A stretch of DNA of 64,000 nt from Xylogone sp. PMI_703 (GCA_021399445.1 JAJTUQ010000005.1:3472001-3536000); one strand, 5' to 3'. Shown: positions 12,175 to 24,230, counted from the stretch's first letter. Notes: generated by a model not told the origin, from the sequence alone. Numbers and translations are program-made.

Positions 12175-13270
12175 ATGGCTCCAGCTGCAACCGTTCTTGA
12201 CAATGGTTCTTCCGGAAACCGGAGCGTCGGTGCTCTTGGCATGACCGTGTCAGGAAAGAAGCTTAAGATTAGAGAGTACCCAAAGTTCGAAAGCCTAGAA
12301 GAAGAGCGTCTCTACAGGAAGCAACATCTGGCAGCCGCATTCAGAATTTTCGCCGATCGTGGGTTCGATGAAGGTGTGGCGGGCCACATCTCAGTGAGGG
12401 ATCCTATTTTAACTGATCACTTTTGTATGTAGCCACTGGAATTTCTCTTCGGAAGCTCTCCAAGGACTTCTAGTTCCTTCTTCTACTGGGTACCATCCAA
12501 CCTCTACTAACTATAACAGGGCTAAATCCACTTTCGCAACATTTTGCAACCATTTCTGTTTCTGATTTAATTCTTGTGAACGAGGATGGTCAAGTCGTAA
12601 TCGGGGAAGAGCCCATCAATGCTGCTGCTTTTGCAATTCATTCCGAGGTATGCATAGGATACTTAGCAAGCAGCTTTCCCATTATTAACAGTATCATAGA
12701 TCCATAAAGCTAGACCAGACGTTCACGCCGCATGCCACGCCCACAGTACAGCCGGTAAAGCTTTCTCAGTCTTCGGAAAACCTTTGGATATGATGACTCA
12801 AGATGCGCTCCGTTTCTATAAGAGCCACGCAGTGTATGATAACTTTGGAGGTGTTGTCTTAGATCGAGAGGAGGGGAAGAGGATTGCAAAAGCTCTGGGA
12901 AACGGCAAGGCCGTGATTTTGCAGAACCATGGCCTACTAACTGTAAGTGTGATCTCTTTGCTTACGACAAGTTCAAACATAATTATTGATTTAACCCATT
13001 TCAATGTACCGATAATTAACTTGCCATATTCAGGTTGGTAACTCCGTCGATGAAGCGGCATTCTGGTTTCTGAGTCTTGATAAATCCTGCATGGCACAAC
13101 TATTGGCTGATGCCGCTGCTGCAGGGTCAGGTAACAAGAAAATTTTAATTAACGATGAGGAAGCAGCGTATTCGTATGAACAAGTTGGGACTCCAGCGAA
13201 AGGGTGGTTGGCTTTCCAGCCGTACTATGATGAGATACTTCAAAGGACGAACGGTAGTTTCTTGAAGTAG
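12175..13270 (+). CDS. Class II aldolase/adducin-domain protein
   Basis: Four exons (12175-12424, 12520-12647, 12700-12942, 13034-13270; 858 bp, 285 residues). The domain begins after about 40 residues with RKQHLAAAFRIFADRGFDEG and GHISVRDP. The metal-site region HKARPDVHAACHAHST gives the His-x-His pair of the family, followed by AVILQNHGLLTVGNSVDEAAFW, which contains the third metal-binding His. This is the L-fuculose/ribulose-phosphate aldolase fold. In fungi such proteins are common near metabolic clusters and their reaction is usually not known. No targeting signal seen. No operon-like link to the preceding hydrolase can be shown. Confidence 0.87.
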
Positions 13271-13523
13271 TGGCGACTTTAAAACAGTGTATGAATTTGT
13301 CAAATGCGCTCTGATCTAGATTAATAAAGAATTATCATATTAGAATAGCCTCCGCTACTAAGTGATGATTCGGCTGCGTTAGTCAATGTCGACTGGTATC
13401 GAAATAGCACATGATCGTTAGAAGATGCACTATTACGCTCTGTCATAGGTCCATATATGTTAGCTCCTTTTTTCCTATTCCCCTGTGATTACAAGATGTA
13501 GCGTCCCTTCGAGACCGGCCAGT

Positions 13524-13533
13524 CTCCGCGGAG
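13524..13533. promoter_or_regulatory. PDRE-like palindrome, site 1
   Basis: CTCCGCGGAG, a perfect 10-bp palindrome whose core TCCGCGGA equals the yeast Pdr1/Pdr3 response element. Everted CCG/CGG triplets are the usual Zn2Cys6 target. Confidence 0.6.
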
Positions 13534-13623
13534 CAGAGTAACCTGTCTACGGAGTGTAGCGCATTGAGAAGGAAGCAGCTACATGAGACAATATTTATTC
13601 CATCTTGAGCTATATATTTGCCT

Positions 13624-13633
13624 CTCCGCGGAG
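13624..13633. promoter_or_regulatory. PDRE-like palindrome, site 2
   Basis: Second perfect CTCCGCGGAG, exactly 100 bp after site 1. Confidence 0.6.
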
Positions 13634-13692
13634 TCCTCCGTACATCGCAACCAGCCAGTGTACTAATACAAACCTCAGGCCTCGTACACCTC

Positions 13693-13702
13693 CTCCGCGG
13701 AG
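13693..13702. promoter_or_regulatory. PDRE-like palindrome, site 3
   Basis: Third perfect CTCCGCGGAG, 69 bp after site 2 and about 265 bp before the MFS start codon. Confidence 0.6.
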
Positions 13703-13967
13703 TATACCATGTGACTAGCTCCGCGCTCCTGCAGGGACTGTTATTGATTCACCATGCTCAATAACAGTCCATTTTGGGTTTCCAAGGTAGCTTACAAAAA
13801 AACATCAAGTGAGCTAGCAGTTCTCCTTCGTTCTTCTCTTTTTCCAACATAAAACGGCGTTTAGAGAAACTACACCACACTTCTGACTTCCTTGAAGCAC
13901 GCTGTGTTTGTACCAAAGTGAGCATCTTAATGAAGGAATCTCAAGGGTGTTAAATCAGGACTTAGTA

Positions 13968-15628
13968 ATGGCAAATATGGTGGACAAGAACCCAAATGCG
14001 GACGAAAAGGCCTCTGAACTGGCAGTTCCGGCTCAACCCGACCCTGATGTTGAGCGAGACTCCGCTGCCAAAGAGTTCCTCGAGACACCAGAGGAGCCCA
14101 AGGATCCCAATGTGGTCGATTTTGAAGGCCCCAATGATCCAGAGAATGCGTTGAACTGGCCTAGCCGCAAGAAGTTCTTGAACATCTTGGTTGTCTCGTT
14201 GATAACACTTCTCTCGTATGCAAGCCCACAGAAGCCCTCTATCTACATTCACAACCATAACAGGCTGGGCTAACAACTTATACGCAGGCCCATTGCCTCT
14301 ACCATTAGCTCTGCTGCTTCTGCTGATATCATGGCTCATTTCCATTCCACCAATGAATCTCTTGGCGCATTTGTGACCACAGTCTTCCTACTTGGATACA
14401 CATTTGGTCCCATCGTGATTGCGCCACTCTCAGAGATGTACGGGCGTGCGATCCTCTATAAAGTCTGCATGTTTTTCTTTATAATCTTCAATGTGGCTTG
14501 TGCTGTGGCCAACAGTCTGGGATCGCTCATTGTGTATCGACTTCTCGCCGGGATCATGGGGTCTTGCCCCGTCACGCTCGGTGCGGGCTCTATCGCCGAT
14601 ATGATTCCAGCTGAGAAGCGCGCTAGTACCATGGCAGCTTACATTATTGGAGTTATCCTGGGCCCTTCCATTGGACCAATATGTGGTGGTTACTTGAGCC
14701 CTGCGGCCGGTTGGCGCTGGGAATTTTGGCTGATGGCAATAGCTTCAGGAGTCATGACTATACCCGTAATGGTTATAAATGAGACATACTCCTACGTGAT
14801 TCTGGAGCGCAAGACAAAGCGGTTGCGTAGGGAAAGAGGTAATCCAGATCTTCGATCAGCATTGGACACTGGCAAAACACCCGGTCAGCTCTTTGCCTTT
14901 TCCATCATGCGTCCACTTAAGATGCTGATCTCACCCATTATTTTTATATTATCGCTTTATGCCGCGGTTGTTTATAGTTATTTGTACCTCTGCTTTACAA
15001 CCTTTCCTGGTGTTTTCGGTACAAAGTACGGCTTTGGAACGGGTGCATCGGGCCTGGTGACCCTTGGGTATGGCATCGGCTCCATTATTGGACTCGTGAT
15101 CTGTGGTGCAACTTCGGATAGGCTCTCGAAATATCTGACCGAGAAGCATGGCGGCGAGGCCAAGCCAGAGTACCGACTTCCTATCATGGTTCTCGGTGGC
15201 TTCCTCACACCGATCGGATTGTTCTGGTATGGGTGGACGACTGAAGCTGGTACCCACTGGATTGTCCCTATCATCGGCACCGCTTTCATTGGCGGCGGCA
15301 TGATCGTTACATATGTATGTGCTATTGATATAGTTTTGATATTTCGGACTTTGTAAGCTAATATGAATTATAGATGGCAAGCACTATGTATCTCGTCGAC
15401 GCATACACCTTTTTCTCGGCGTCGGTGACAGCTGCAAGCACTATCTTCCGTTGTCTTTTCGGAGCTCTGCTGCCGCTTGCTGGCCCTTATATGTATAACA
15501 AACTTGGATATGGTTGGGGAAACTCTTTACTGGGCTTCATTTCCATAGCCTTCCTACCGCTGCCATTCATTTTCTACCACTATGGCCAGCGGATTCGGGA
15601 GTCTAATATGTTCAAGGTGAAATTCTGA
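13968..15628 (+). CDS. MFS multidrug transporter, DHA1 type
   Basis: Three exons (13968-14215, 14288-15314, 15374-15628; 1530 bp, 509 residues). A hydrophilic N-terminus of about 75 residues ends in PENALNWPSRKKFLN, the usual entry to span 1 of fungal DHA1 drug:H+ antiporters. Motif A appears as LSEMYGRA, and the antiporter motif C region as GVILGPSIGPICGGYL in span 5, after RLLAGIMGSCPVTLGAGSIADM. Twelve spans are expected in the plasma membrane. The start at 13968 is the first Met in the open frame. The promoter holds three TCCGCGGA sites, and a Zn2Cys6 gene lies just downstream, so drug-responsive control is likely. Substrate cannot be told. Confidence 0.88.
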
Positions 15629-16461
15629 AAGGTTTACCCATTGCATCTCATTTTATGTATAAATCTGTGTACAAGATTGCCTTTTTATCTCTGAAGAATG
15701 CCTCTAGGCTGTTTGAGATAGGGCTGGTGCTCTTTGCCGTACCTTACTCTACTTCCTTTTTCACGTATTGACCAGCAGTGTAAAATAATATTAGTTCTGT
15801 TCTACTTAATAGATAACTATAACACTGTGAAGTTTTAAAAATTACAATGTGACCACTCCTAAAGAAATAGAAATCTTGTGCATATACATCTTCGCCATCT
15901 GAGAAAACTTCACATTAAGTGAATGCCCTGTTCCACATTTTGCCTTGAGATCATCAAACTTTGTTATCTTATGATATATACTAAAATCTCGTTCCTGCTT
16001 GCAATCTAATACCAATTTCAGGTTATAGAGTTCTAAACCCTTCAAATACTTCGAGTAAATACCTAGCAGACCAAGCCTTCATTTGTAGTAGCTCCCTCGC
16101 TCATCAAATGCAGGTATCGCAATATCCAAATTAGGCACACTACTTTGAATATTTCTTAGCCGCGCTTTAACTTTCAAAGTCTCCCGAGCTCGTTGCAAAA
16201 GTAGTGCTCGAGAGTTGTTCAACCAATGACTCTAACTTTCCGCCAGCATAGACAATGAGTCGCGGAGGAATGTACTGCAAGGTGTGGTCGTCTCGGCCAA
16301 TGAGAATCGTCGTACGGGGCCGGATCTGATGCTTCCATGGATATTCCGTCCCTCCGCGGAGGGACAAGAAACACCAACAGGACCGCGTGAAGATGTATAT
16401 CTCACGGAATACCCACGGAAATATCTCTGCCTCGCAACCAAATACTCTATGACGAATTGAG
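15629..16461. promoter_or_regulatory. Intergenic and promoter of the Zn2Cys6 regulator
   Basis: 833 bp. The left part is the AT-rich 3' region of the MFS gene. The right part holds a perfect palindrome at 16348-16365, about 100 bp before the regulator start. Open frames on the minus strand here have no recognised domain. Confidence 0.45.
16348..16365. promoter_or_regulatory. 18-bp palindrome with PDRE core, upstream of regulator
   Basis: GTCCCTCCGCGGAGGGAC, perfect over 18 bp, contains the same TCCGCGGA core (16353-16360) as the three MFS promoter sites. Its place about 100 bp before the regulator's ATG would fit autoregulation, as known for yeast PDR3. Confidence 0.6.
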
Positions 16462-18897
16462 ATGTCATCAAGAACGACTAGACGACCGCATCGCAAGGGC
16501 CAGTATTCCTGCGATTTCTGCCGTGCTCGCAAACTCCGCTGTTCACGGCCACTACCATGTACTAATTGTGTGTCGCGTGGAAAGACATGTCACTTTGGCC
16601 CATCATCACCTGGGCAGACGACCTGCTCAGGAACGCAGGAAAGGCCTCTTGGAGCTGAGCAGCAACAGCTGCCGCCGGGACAACCACCACTTCCTCCTTC
16701 CCATATCGCCGCTCTCACTGTCCCGCCTCAGGCATCTCCACATGCTGCTCCCCAGACCACTACCAGCCAGGCACAACTACTTGAGGAGCTCCAGTCTCTC
16801 AAAAGTCTTGCGGTTGAGCTAGAAAAGCGTGTAATGCAGAGCGTACACCATCCTCCTATCGAAGATGATCCTGGCCGCTATGTTTTCCAGTCGCCTTCGT
16901 CCCCCGCCAGTCTCGCAGCGTCATCCAGTCTCCCCCAAGTACAGCAGGTCGTGGCTCAACTTGAGCGGGTTTCGATGGTCCAGAGCTCTCGAGTACGTTA
17001 TCTGGCCCCTGAACGTTTACAGCAGCAGCTTGTGCCTAGTTACACATATACTCACCACAAAGAGCAGGAATCCATCAATGTTGAAGACCTAGTATTCAAG
17101 ATCGAACGGATCCAGAACATCCCACGTGCGCCCACCCATATCGTGCAGTCAGGAAAGCCAATCCGGTGTATATGGCTACCGCCGCATGACGAGGCACGCA
17201 TCCTTCTAGACAAATACATCACCAACGTCAGCTACATCTACCACGTCGTGCACCATCCCTCACTCCCAGCCATCATCGATAATACCTACCAGCAGGTCGA
17301 GGCCCTGAGGCCCGTCAAATCGGGTCATATAGTCCTGCTCCTCAGTATTATAGCGAGCATAACGGCGGTATGGACCCAACATGACGATGTAGAGGGAGGC
17401 CAACCTCTCTTCCCATCGCCGGCGCACGCCATGGCACAAACGCCTATGTGGATTAAGGCATGTATCACAGTGATTCATGATGGGCAGAATGGCTCAGCAC
17501 TTGCGCTAGAGACTGTCCAGGGTATAATTATCTTGTCTTTCGTATTATCCAATATGGAAGGCGTCTCCCTCCGGTACCGATCCCTTATATCCACTGGTTT
17601 ATTATTGAGTCGCGAATTGGGTCTGCATCGCCTGGACCATGAATCGAATGCAACCACCGCCCACACTATCCAGGCTGAGGTTGGCCGCCGGGCATGGTGG
17701 TATCTGATTGCTACAGACTGGTAAGTCTTCTACTTTCCTCTTTCCATCTTGTTCGGCCTTTCATTTTGTTTCGTCCGACAGCTATATTCTGCTCCATCAT
17801 TCTAACACAATGGGTCAAGGCTGTTAGCCGCGAGATATGGCGGCCCTAGTGGCGGCGTATATCAGGCTCATCCACGACATATGACGGTCAAAAAGCCGCT
17901 CAATATCAACGATATAGACCTTGTTGACAACGAGTATCACATAGAGCTGCCTATCTCGCAGCCGACTGAGATGTCCTATTTTCTGCAGCGGATTCGCCTT
18001 GCAGAGATTTCACGAAGCATCGTTGACCACAACCCCATAGCCGCGATCAGCTCAGGTGGACCCAGCTACTCCGTACACCTTATGGCTTTAGATTTTGAGC
18101 TCGACCAGATGATCCAAGACATTCCTTCCTTCTTCCGCCTCGATAACTATGAAGGAAATCCCGATTCCATGTCGACCAAGATTTTCATCCAGGCCTACCT
18201 CCTCAACTCGGTTATCCATACTCAACGGTGTAAGCTGCATCTCAGATATCTCACATCTGGTCCCAATAACAATCCAGCCTACGCATCGTCACGAGAGACG
18301 TGCCTCAAATCTGCGCGTCAGCTCATCCGTGCTGAATTACAACTCGAACGGGCCCAACATCCCTTCGTACTGATTCGTCTGCGCTTGTCGGCAATGCTCT
18401 ATGGCGTATTCCTAGCAAGTATTGTTCTATTGATGGACGCTTATATTAATGGTGCAGGTTTGCTTGAAGACGAAATCCGTCACGGTGATGCAGCTGAAGC
18501 TTTACGTATTGTAGACAGCGCAAGGAGCCACTCATGGGCAGCCGCAAACCTTCACGAATCACTCATGCAAGTTTTGGCGAAATATCGTGCTCAGCAGCAA
18601 CCTACGCAACAAGCACTCACGTCAACTATGGGAGTTGGAGTGCCCCGTGGTACCTCTATATCAGTAAACAATAATACAACACAAATGCCTATAAGATCAA
18701 GTCAGCTGTTCACAACACCGACGCCAAGAGGAATGGATGATGGAATAACAATAGGTCCCGTACTGGACCAAACGCCAGTGTCCAATAATCAATCACAAAT
18801 TTGGAATTTAACCCAAAGTCTTGAGGAATTGGTGTACATGGATGGTTTCCAGTGGGATGATCTGTTATGGAGCACCCATTCGGCTTCATTTTTCTGA
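16462..18897 (+). CDS. Zn2Cys6 transcription factor, candidate drug-response regulator
   Basis: Two exons (16462-17720, 17820-18897; 2337 bp, 778 residues). The zinc cluster is at residues about 17-43: CDFCRARKLRC, then CTNCVSRGKTC. A Pro/Gln-rich linker follows, then a coiled-coil-like LLEELQSLKSLAVELEKRV at about 110. The fungal-specific TF domain includes GLLLSRELGLHRLDHE and VGRRAWWYLIATDW at the splice, then RYGGPSGGVYQAHPRHM. The C-terminus has an acidic/aromatic tail (MDGFQWDDLLW) that could be an activation patch. It lies just after a drug-efflux MFS with the same palindromes in both promoters, so it may bind them; that is inference. Confidence 0.87.
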
Positions 18898-19256
18898 TTG
18901 CATGTATCATGCAGGGAACTGTACTCCATGGCCTTAGTATCTTCTCTATTAATATGTATAACTACAGGGTAATAACTATTGTTAATATATAATTGCTAGT
19001 GTTATGCTTCTATTTTCTGACTCCATAGTCATCGGGAAAATAAAAGTCGTAAGAATCAGGCGGCGAATCCTGATGGTGAAAGCAAGTTTAGTATCTAGAT
19101 ATTCAACAATTGATATCCGTCAATGCCTACCGTGAATAGACTTCGGTAGCAATTCTGCTATGCTGTCAAGTTTTATAACGACACAGTCGGGTCCGAAGGC
19201 GTGTCACCGAGGGCTATTGGGGCGCTTTGTACAGATGATGAAATAGTCTAATTATT
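18898..19256. other. Intergenic, convergent 3' ends
   Basis: 359 bp between the regulator stop and the cytochrome b5 stop. Nothing recognised. Confidence 0.4.
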
Positions 19257-19773
19257 CTAAAAGCTCACTTCAGCTATGAAATTAAAATACAGTCCAATCG
19301 CGAGCACGCTGCCGAGAATACCCCCAAGATATATCAATAAACTCGAATCCTTAGATACGCTTTTGGTGACAGCCGCAGCGGGGAGAGGTTCAGATGGGAC
19401 TGGGTCGGCAACCTAAGTGCGTATACGTGTTAGCCATCTTCATGAAAATTCAGTTTCCAAAAGTGATCATTGGGCAACTTTACTTTTGTTCCGAGTGTCC
19501 CGACTAGCAATTTCTCTAATTCCGCCGTTGCCTCCTCACTATGATTCACATCATCGAACTCGGTGCTGGCGTCTCGACCTGCTGTTTCAAGCACAATTTC
19601 TGCACCACCACTGTGACACATTAGATAGAAAGAAAGTAAACGTAGAAGAGGGTGCCATACGGGTGGTCATCCAAAAAGGGCGTCGCGTCGTACACCTTGC
19701 CATGAATTACAAGCCAACAATCGCTTTGCGTTGTGTGTTTAGCAACATCTTCGAGAGTGAAAGTGGCTGCCAT
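19257..19773 (-). CDS. Cytochrome b5, tail-anchored
   Basis: Three short exons (19661-19773, 19484-19610, 19257-19412; 396 bp, 131 residues). The protein starts with the classic order [19 protein letters not shown]. The heme motif HPGG is split by the first intron, between the Pro codon and GG. The second heme ligand lies in [11 protein letters not shown] short linker is followed by a hydrophobic tail ([19 protein letters not shown]) that should anchor it to the ER with the heme domain in the cytosol. It gives electrons to desaturases, P450s and similar enzymes. The gene is small and easily missed because no single frame is long. Confidence 0.9.
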
Positions 19774-20819
19774 GGTTTCTAGAATCCGTCTATGAGAAAT
19801 GCAGTGGAAAGTGATATTAATTAGTGAGAAAATTGCTTCAAATCAGCATCATCAAGAGAAACAAGAACTTTTTTTTTTGCTTAGGTACGAGTTTATAACG
19901 TACGAAGCAAGGTCGGCAGGCTTATCATGGCTTGCGGAGATAGGAATAATTTTTTTATTATACAGCTTTTACGGAGCTCCGTGCTTATGTATACTTTACT
20001 CCATCGGTCAACCAACGGGGTAAAGTCAATCTTTCCCCGTTGCTTATCACGTCGCTCTTTTATGTTGGAGGGTCGGCCGCCGAAGCCCATAACCGGCTTT
20101 CCGAGGCGGGCCTTCGGAACCTGAAAACATAAGGCACTCCAGCTCCATATGTCGCCTCACAGCTAAACTTAGAAAAGAGCCGAATCAATTCAGTTGAACA
20201 CAAGCTCTTATCTATTAATGACATTTATTCACTTATGCAGTGAGTATAAAAGTGTTGGACCCTGATGGACCCAGGGTGTGCCCTCCTACTTTTAGTAAGC
20301 CATCACGCTACATTTTGCTGCAGGAGCAAACACAAGGATAGTCCAGAATTACTTTCCAATTTATGATTATAAAATTACTGATCAGTTTATCTACATATAT
20401 ATAAGCCTAAAACATATCGAGATTTTACTTCACAATCGATGTAAAAAGCAGTGTCATACAATCTCAAGGCACTGCCTCTTTGATTCGCAGACATCTCCGC
20501 AACTTTCTCTAATTCTATGACCCATGGATCTGTCTCAGTCAGCAATAATTGCAATAGTGTGGCCTTTCAAACCATAACGTACGAATCTACTTGCTAATCA
20601 TGGCTCTTGACCGTGTTTCTCCTTAATCAAATCTAAACAATCCAAAAGCAGTAAGATCCGCGACTGGGTACCGCACATGTGGATGAACTTAATTAGGTAT
20701 AATTTCTGATGAGAACGAAGTGAACTATGATCCTATAAACTACAAAGAAACAAGGCTCTAAACAATGAACGAATAATTTACACACCTCTACAATCTAAGG
20801 ACTCCATTCTCCGCTATCA
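19774..20819. other. Intergenic, 1 kb
   Basis: Holds the cytochrome b5 promoter (minus strand) and the 3' side of the dehydrogenase gene. Short open frames only; no RNA gene or repeat seen. Confidence 0.4.
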
Positions 20820-22047
20820 TCAGTCTGCCCCTGCTTTTCTCATCGCCTCCATATTCCATCCCCACACCCTCTCACCAAATGCATCATCATAGCACTGCGA
20901 ATGAGGCAACTTATTCTCGAATTTCCTATTAGTAGTTAGTAAAGCATGTACATAAACACCCGTATTGATCGATTCAAGGTAACTCACGCGAGCGGTACGA
21001 GATAAGACCCATTTTTATCTGCTGAAATATCTGGAATAGTACCGGCGTAGAGCTGTGTCAAGGTTCCGTATTGCACCGGCTTAAAAACCACACGCTATCA
21101 CAGGTTAGTTTAAATTGTGCTAGCTGAATGAGTACAGAATCTCGCATATGCAGCTTACGTTTAATACCCACATAACAGGCCCCGGTATACCAAGTTCTCT
21201 TGTAAGGTTTGACTGGACAGGACCGGGATGCGGAGCTAGACTCAGAATTGCGGGATAGCGTTTGGCAAACTGGCGCGTTAATAATATAACACCGATCTTA
21301 CTATGACCATAGCATTGTGAAGGGCTTGCTGTTGATCCAACCGTTGGTTCGTCCAGGGGAATGCCTTTCTTCGGTGCCTGTCCAGCACCGCTAGATGAGG
21401 TGTTTATAATGCGGACAGTGTTAGGTGGGTTTTTCTCAGCCGTACTTTGCAGTAACGGCAGAAGATGATATGTGAAAACGAACAGTCCGAACACATTGAC
21501 AGCCCATTGCTAAAAACATGGCAGACAAGTTAGTAAACGAACGTTCTCACAGGACATAAAGGATAGCAGTACGTATTCATAGCCATCACTAGATAACGTC
21601 CCCTTTGGTGTCCCCATGACGCCAGCGTTATTGTAAAGAAGATGTAGTCGATCCTCCTTCCTGGTGACATCGTTAGGAGCAATACTCTACTCCATCTTTT
21701 TGGGAACGCACTTACGCTTTGAATTCTTCAGCGGCTGCTTTGGCTCCGGCAGCGGATGAGAGATCAGATTTCAAGAACTCAATCTCGGCATTGATTGTGG
21801 TTGGATGAGAGGCATGGATTTCTTTCAGTGCCTGCACGTACTTGTCTTGCGAACGTGCTCCAAGGTACACCTTAGCACCTTTACTGGCTAAAACAGCAAC
21901 TGTCTGTTTCCCAATACCACTATTACCACCTGGCCGAGGATCAAATTAGTGGAGTTTTTAAGCAATCATATCTTTTGTCCTGTCCATACCGGTGACTATA
22001 GCTACCTTCCCCTTGAGGTCAGGAATATCATCTTCGGAAAATGCCAT
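20820..22047 (-). CDS. Short-chain dehydrogenase/reductase
   Basis: Six exons (21990-22047, 21716-21929, 21573-21660, 21159-21509, 20988-21094, 20820-20925) sum to 924 bp, 307 residues. The Rossmann motif TGGNSGIGK is formed across the first splice. NNAGVMG follows on the fourth strand, then the catalytic set Ser (IINTSSSGAG) and YGHSK (Tyr-x3-Lys), then HPGPVQSNLT. This is the fungal retinol-dehydrogenase/WWOX-like SDR type, reducing or oxidising a carbonyl/alcohol with NAD(P). The last exon gives a Trp-rich tail (RVWGWNMEAMRKAG) common in fungal members. Substrate unknown. Only exon 4 is visible as a long frame. Confidence 0.9.
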
Positions 22048-23307
22048 GATATCAATTTTTTTTAGCAGATGGGTACCCGCATCAGATGATTGACTGTAGT
22101 CCGTTGTGAAGCTGCTGGGCGGATTTAAGTACCCTGTGATATAATCTCTGCTACTAAATAGCAGCTCGGTTAGTTTTTATTGATGGTATCTTAGGAAACT
22201 AGTATTCTGCTCATGTCTACTATCTACCAGCTACTACTTTTCATACGGATATACTTTTGTCTATATATAAGGAGGCTTCCAGTCTGGCAAGTTAAATTGA
22301 TATCAGCAAATGCTCTATGAGCTGACCTCATTACTTTGTATGAAGCTGTCGTGCATTAAATCCGAGAAACGAAAGTTCGCAAACTCCGACAGATCCGCTC
22401 TAGTACAGTAGTCCGGGGGTTGGGAGTCGCTGATTAGCCAAGATCTCATCTCACACCCCACGGTTCACGTCTATCTACGCACCTTTACGGATTTATTCTC
22501 CTTTCTATTGGCTGAAAATACGATTCTCGAGAATTCATTGGTAGCGAGAGGGGTGAGCACAGACATGATTTGGAGAACCATAGTACAGGGTCTGACCACA
22601 GTTAGCAATGCATGACAAAGACACTATTAACTGGCAGATTAGCGATAGAAGCCCCAAAATTGCCCTGTAATTATAGTGATTTCCAGGTCACTGATCACTG
22701 TAATACCCTAGAAATCTAGTGACCTTTAAGCACTAATTCACCGGAATGCCTACATTATTCAATCTTCATGGAATAACCAACACCACACCCAGAAGGCGGT
22801 AGCCGGGGAACCCTTGTTTTGTGCGAGATACCAACTAACCCACTTTTACTTTCTCAAGGTCAGACACTGTACCACAGTAAGCTGATTCATGCATTGATAA
22901 CTTTTGCGTACTAATCTATCGTACCCTTTATAAATGAGCTAACCCATTTATGAGCGAAGTCATTTATGTATGGGCTAGAACAGATATGCACGATATGTTG
23001 TCCTTACACGAACTTACGAGACCAAAATCCAACATTCACAGTCGGTCACATACACAACATTACACGACAGCCCTCAATAGTAAGCCCCAGGTTCATTTCG
23101 TTTCAGATATGAGCAGCTGATCGTGTCATACATTCATCATTGAGCATCGGTTGCATGTACTTTGGGCACGTTGAAGTGAGTTGATCATAATATCATGCCT
23201 GAGGTTTCAAAATCTACAGCTTAGCAGATGTTCAAGTGAATCTTAAATCTGATGTCCTTTGGGGGTAGAGATCTGCTTGCTGCATGACTTCATCTTCAAG
23301 GAGTTAA
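22048..23307. other. Intergenic, 1.26 kb
   Basis: Promoter of the dehydrogenase at the left end, then AT-rich sequence with no open frame of note and no repeat that I can see. Confidence 0.35.
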
Positions 23308-23550
23308 ATGAATCTACTTCTTCACTGGATTGGTGATAGAAGCTATGATGGCAAGGTACCAGTAGTTGCTCTCAACCTAGACCGACAAAACTATGTATGC
23401 GCGGGAGACCAGCCGCTGGCATTGGCTTACCTCGCTTACTCGCCCCAGACAGGCCAGAACAATTTGATATTGCCAAACCCTGACTCAGGACGACTGCGTT
23501 ATTTCGATTTGGATGATTTCCCGAATAGGAGTCCGAACATGTTCACGTGA
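23308..23550 (+). CDS. Hypothetical 80-residue open frame
   Basis: An ATG-initiated 80-codon frame with ordinary amino-acid composition (DRSYDGKVPVVALNLDRQ; ends FDLDDFPNRSPNMFT). I do not recognise a domain. No signal peptide or membrane span. It could be a small gene, a remnant exon or chance. Confidence 0.25.
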   Translation: MNLLLHWIGDRSYDGKVPVVALNLDRQNYVCAGDQPLALAYLAYSPQTGQNNLILPNPDSGRLRYFDLDDFPNRSPNMFT

Positions 23551-23852
23551 CTGGGGATAAAGTACTAAGAGTGCAACGGTCAAAATATCAGATTCCATGA
23601 CAGTTGGCTATGTAGTTCTAAACCAGCCTTTTTTTTATATTTATTAAATGTAAAATAAAGAGAACAGGCCAGTTAATCAACAAAGATTATGGCAATTTGA
23701 GCATCAATCAGTAAGAAATGTTGTTGCTAAGTAAATGTATATGGCGTTCCGACGCCAGTAGTAGTATTTCATGCATTCTGTACCTATATCCACCACTTAT
23801 ACTTGAGAAGACCAGAGACACAAGCCTTTCAATAGATCCCGTACGATATGAA

Positions 23853-24230
23853 CTAGACAGGACAATCACCACGTAGCTTCACCTCCTTGCAGAGGGTGGG
23901 AATGCCTCCATATGGGTTATCGCAGAGCGTGTTGCAAGCTGTATTCTCGGGTACGAACACCAAGAACTCGTAGTTTGGCATATTCAGCCGGAATTGTTTG
24001 TTCCAGTCATAGCCCTTAGACGCTTTGTACCCAGCACGACAGGCACAGTGGAATCGTTTGCCTGTGTTAATGCAGGAAGTTGTAATATCGCACGAATTCT
24101 GCCCAGAGAGAGGATTGCAGGTACCACAAGTGGGTGGGTGGTTTTTGGACCCATCAGGGATGGCAGTAGCTGCTATGAGAGAAGCTGGTGTCAAGAGGAG
24201 AAAGATGGTGGTGAGCGTATATGTCTTCAT
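23853..24230 (-). CDS. Small secreted cysteine-rich protein
   Basis: A single-exon 125-residue protein. The first 20 residues form a signal peptide (MKTYTLTTIFLLLTPASLIA, cleavage near ATA|IP). The mature part has ten cysteines, with pairs spaced CGTC, FHCACRAGYKA (like the end of an EGF-type module) and NTLCDNPYGG. An even number of Cys, small size and secretion fit a disulfide-rich extracellular protein. It may be an effector-like or cell-surface protein; no function can be assigned. The gene stands alone between large non-coding stretches. Confidence 0.7.
   Translation of the reverse strand: MKTYTLTTIFLLLTPASLIAATAIPDGSKNHPPTCGTCNPLSGQNSCDITTSCINTGKRFHCACRAGYKASKGYDWNKQFRLNMPNYEFLVFVPENTACNTLCDNPYGGIPTLCKEVKLRGDCPV

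Larger units (their letters stand above)
13271..13967. promoter_or_regulatory. Promoter region of the drug-efflux MFS with PDRE-like sites
   Basis: 697 bp. It carries three perfect copies of the palindrome CTCCGCGGAG and weaker half-matches (CTACGGAG near 13548, GCTCCGCGC near 13718). The sites lie 266-444 bp before the start of the MFS gene. A pyrimidine-rich stretch precedes the start, as is common at fungal transcription start sites. Confidence 0.6.

Noticed and set aside
14949..15380. Long minus-strand frames of 107-143 codons
   Set aside because: They lie wholly inside exon 2 of the DHA1 transporter on the other strand; the plus-strand protein matches its family end to end.
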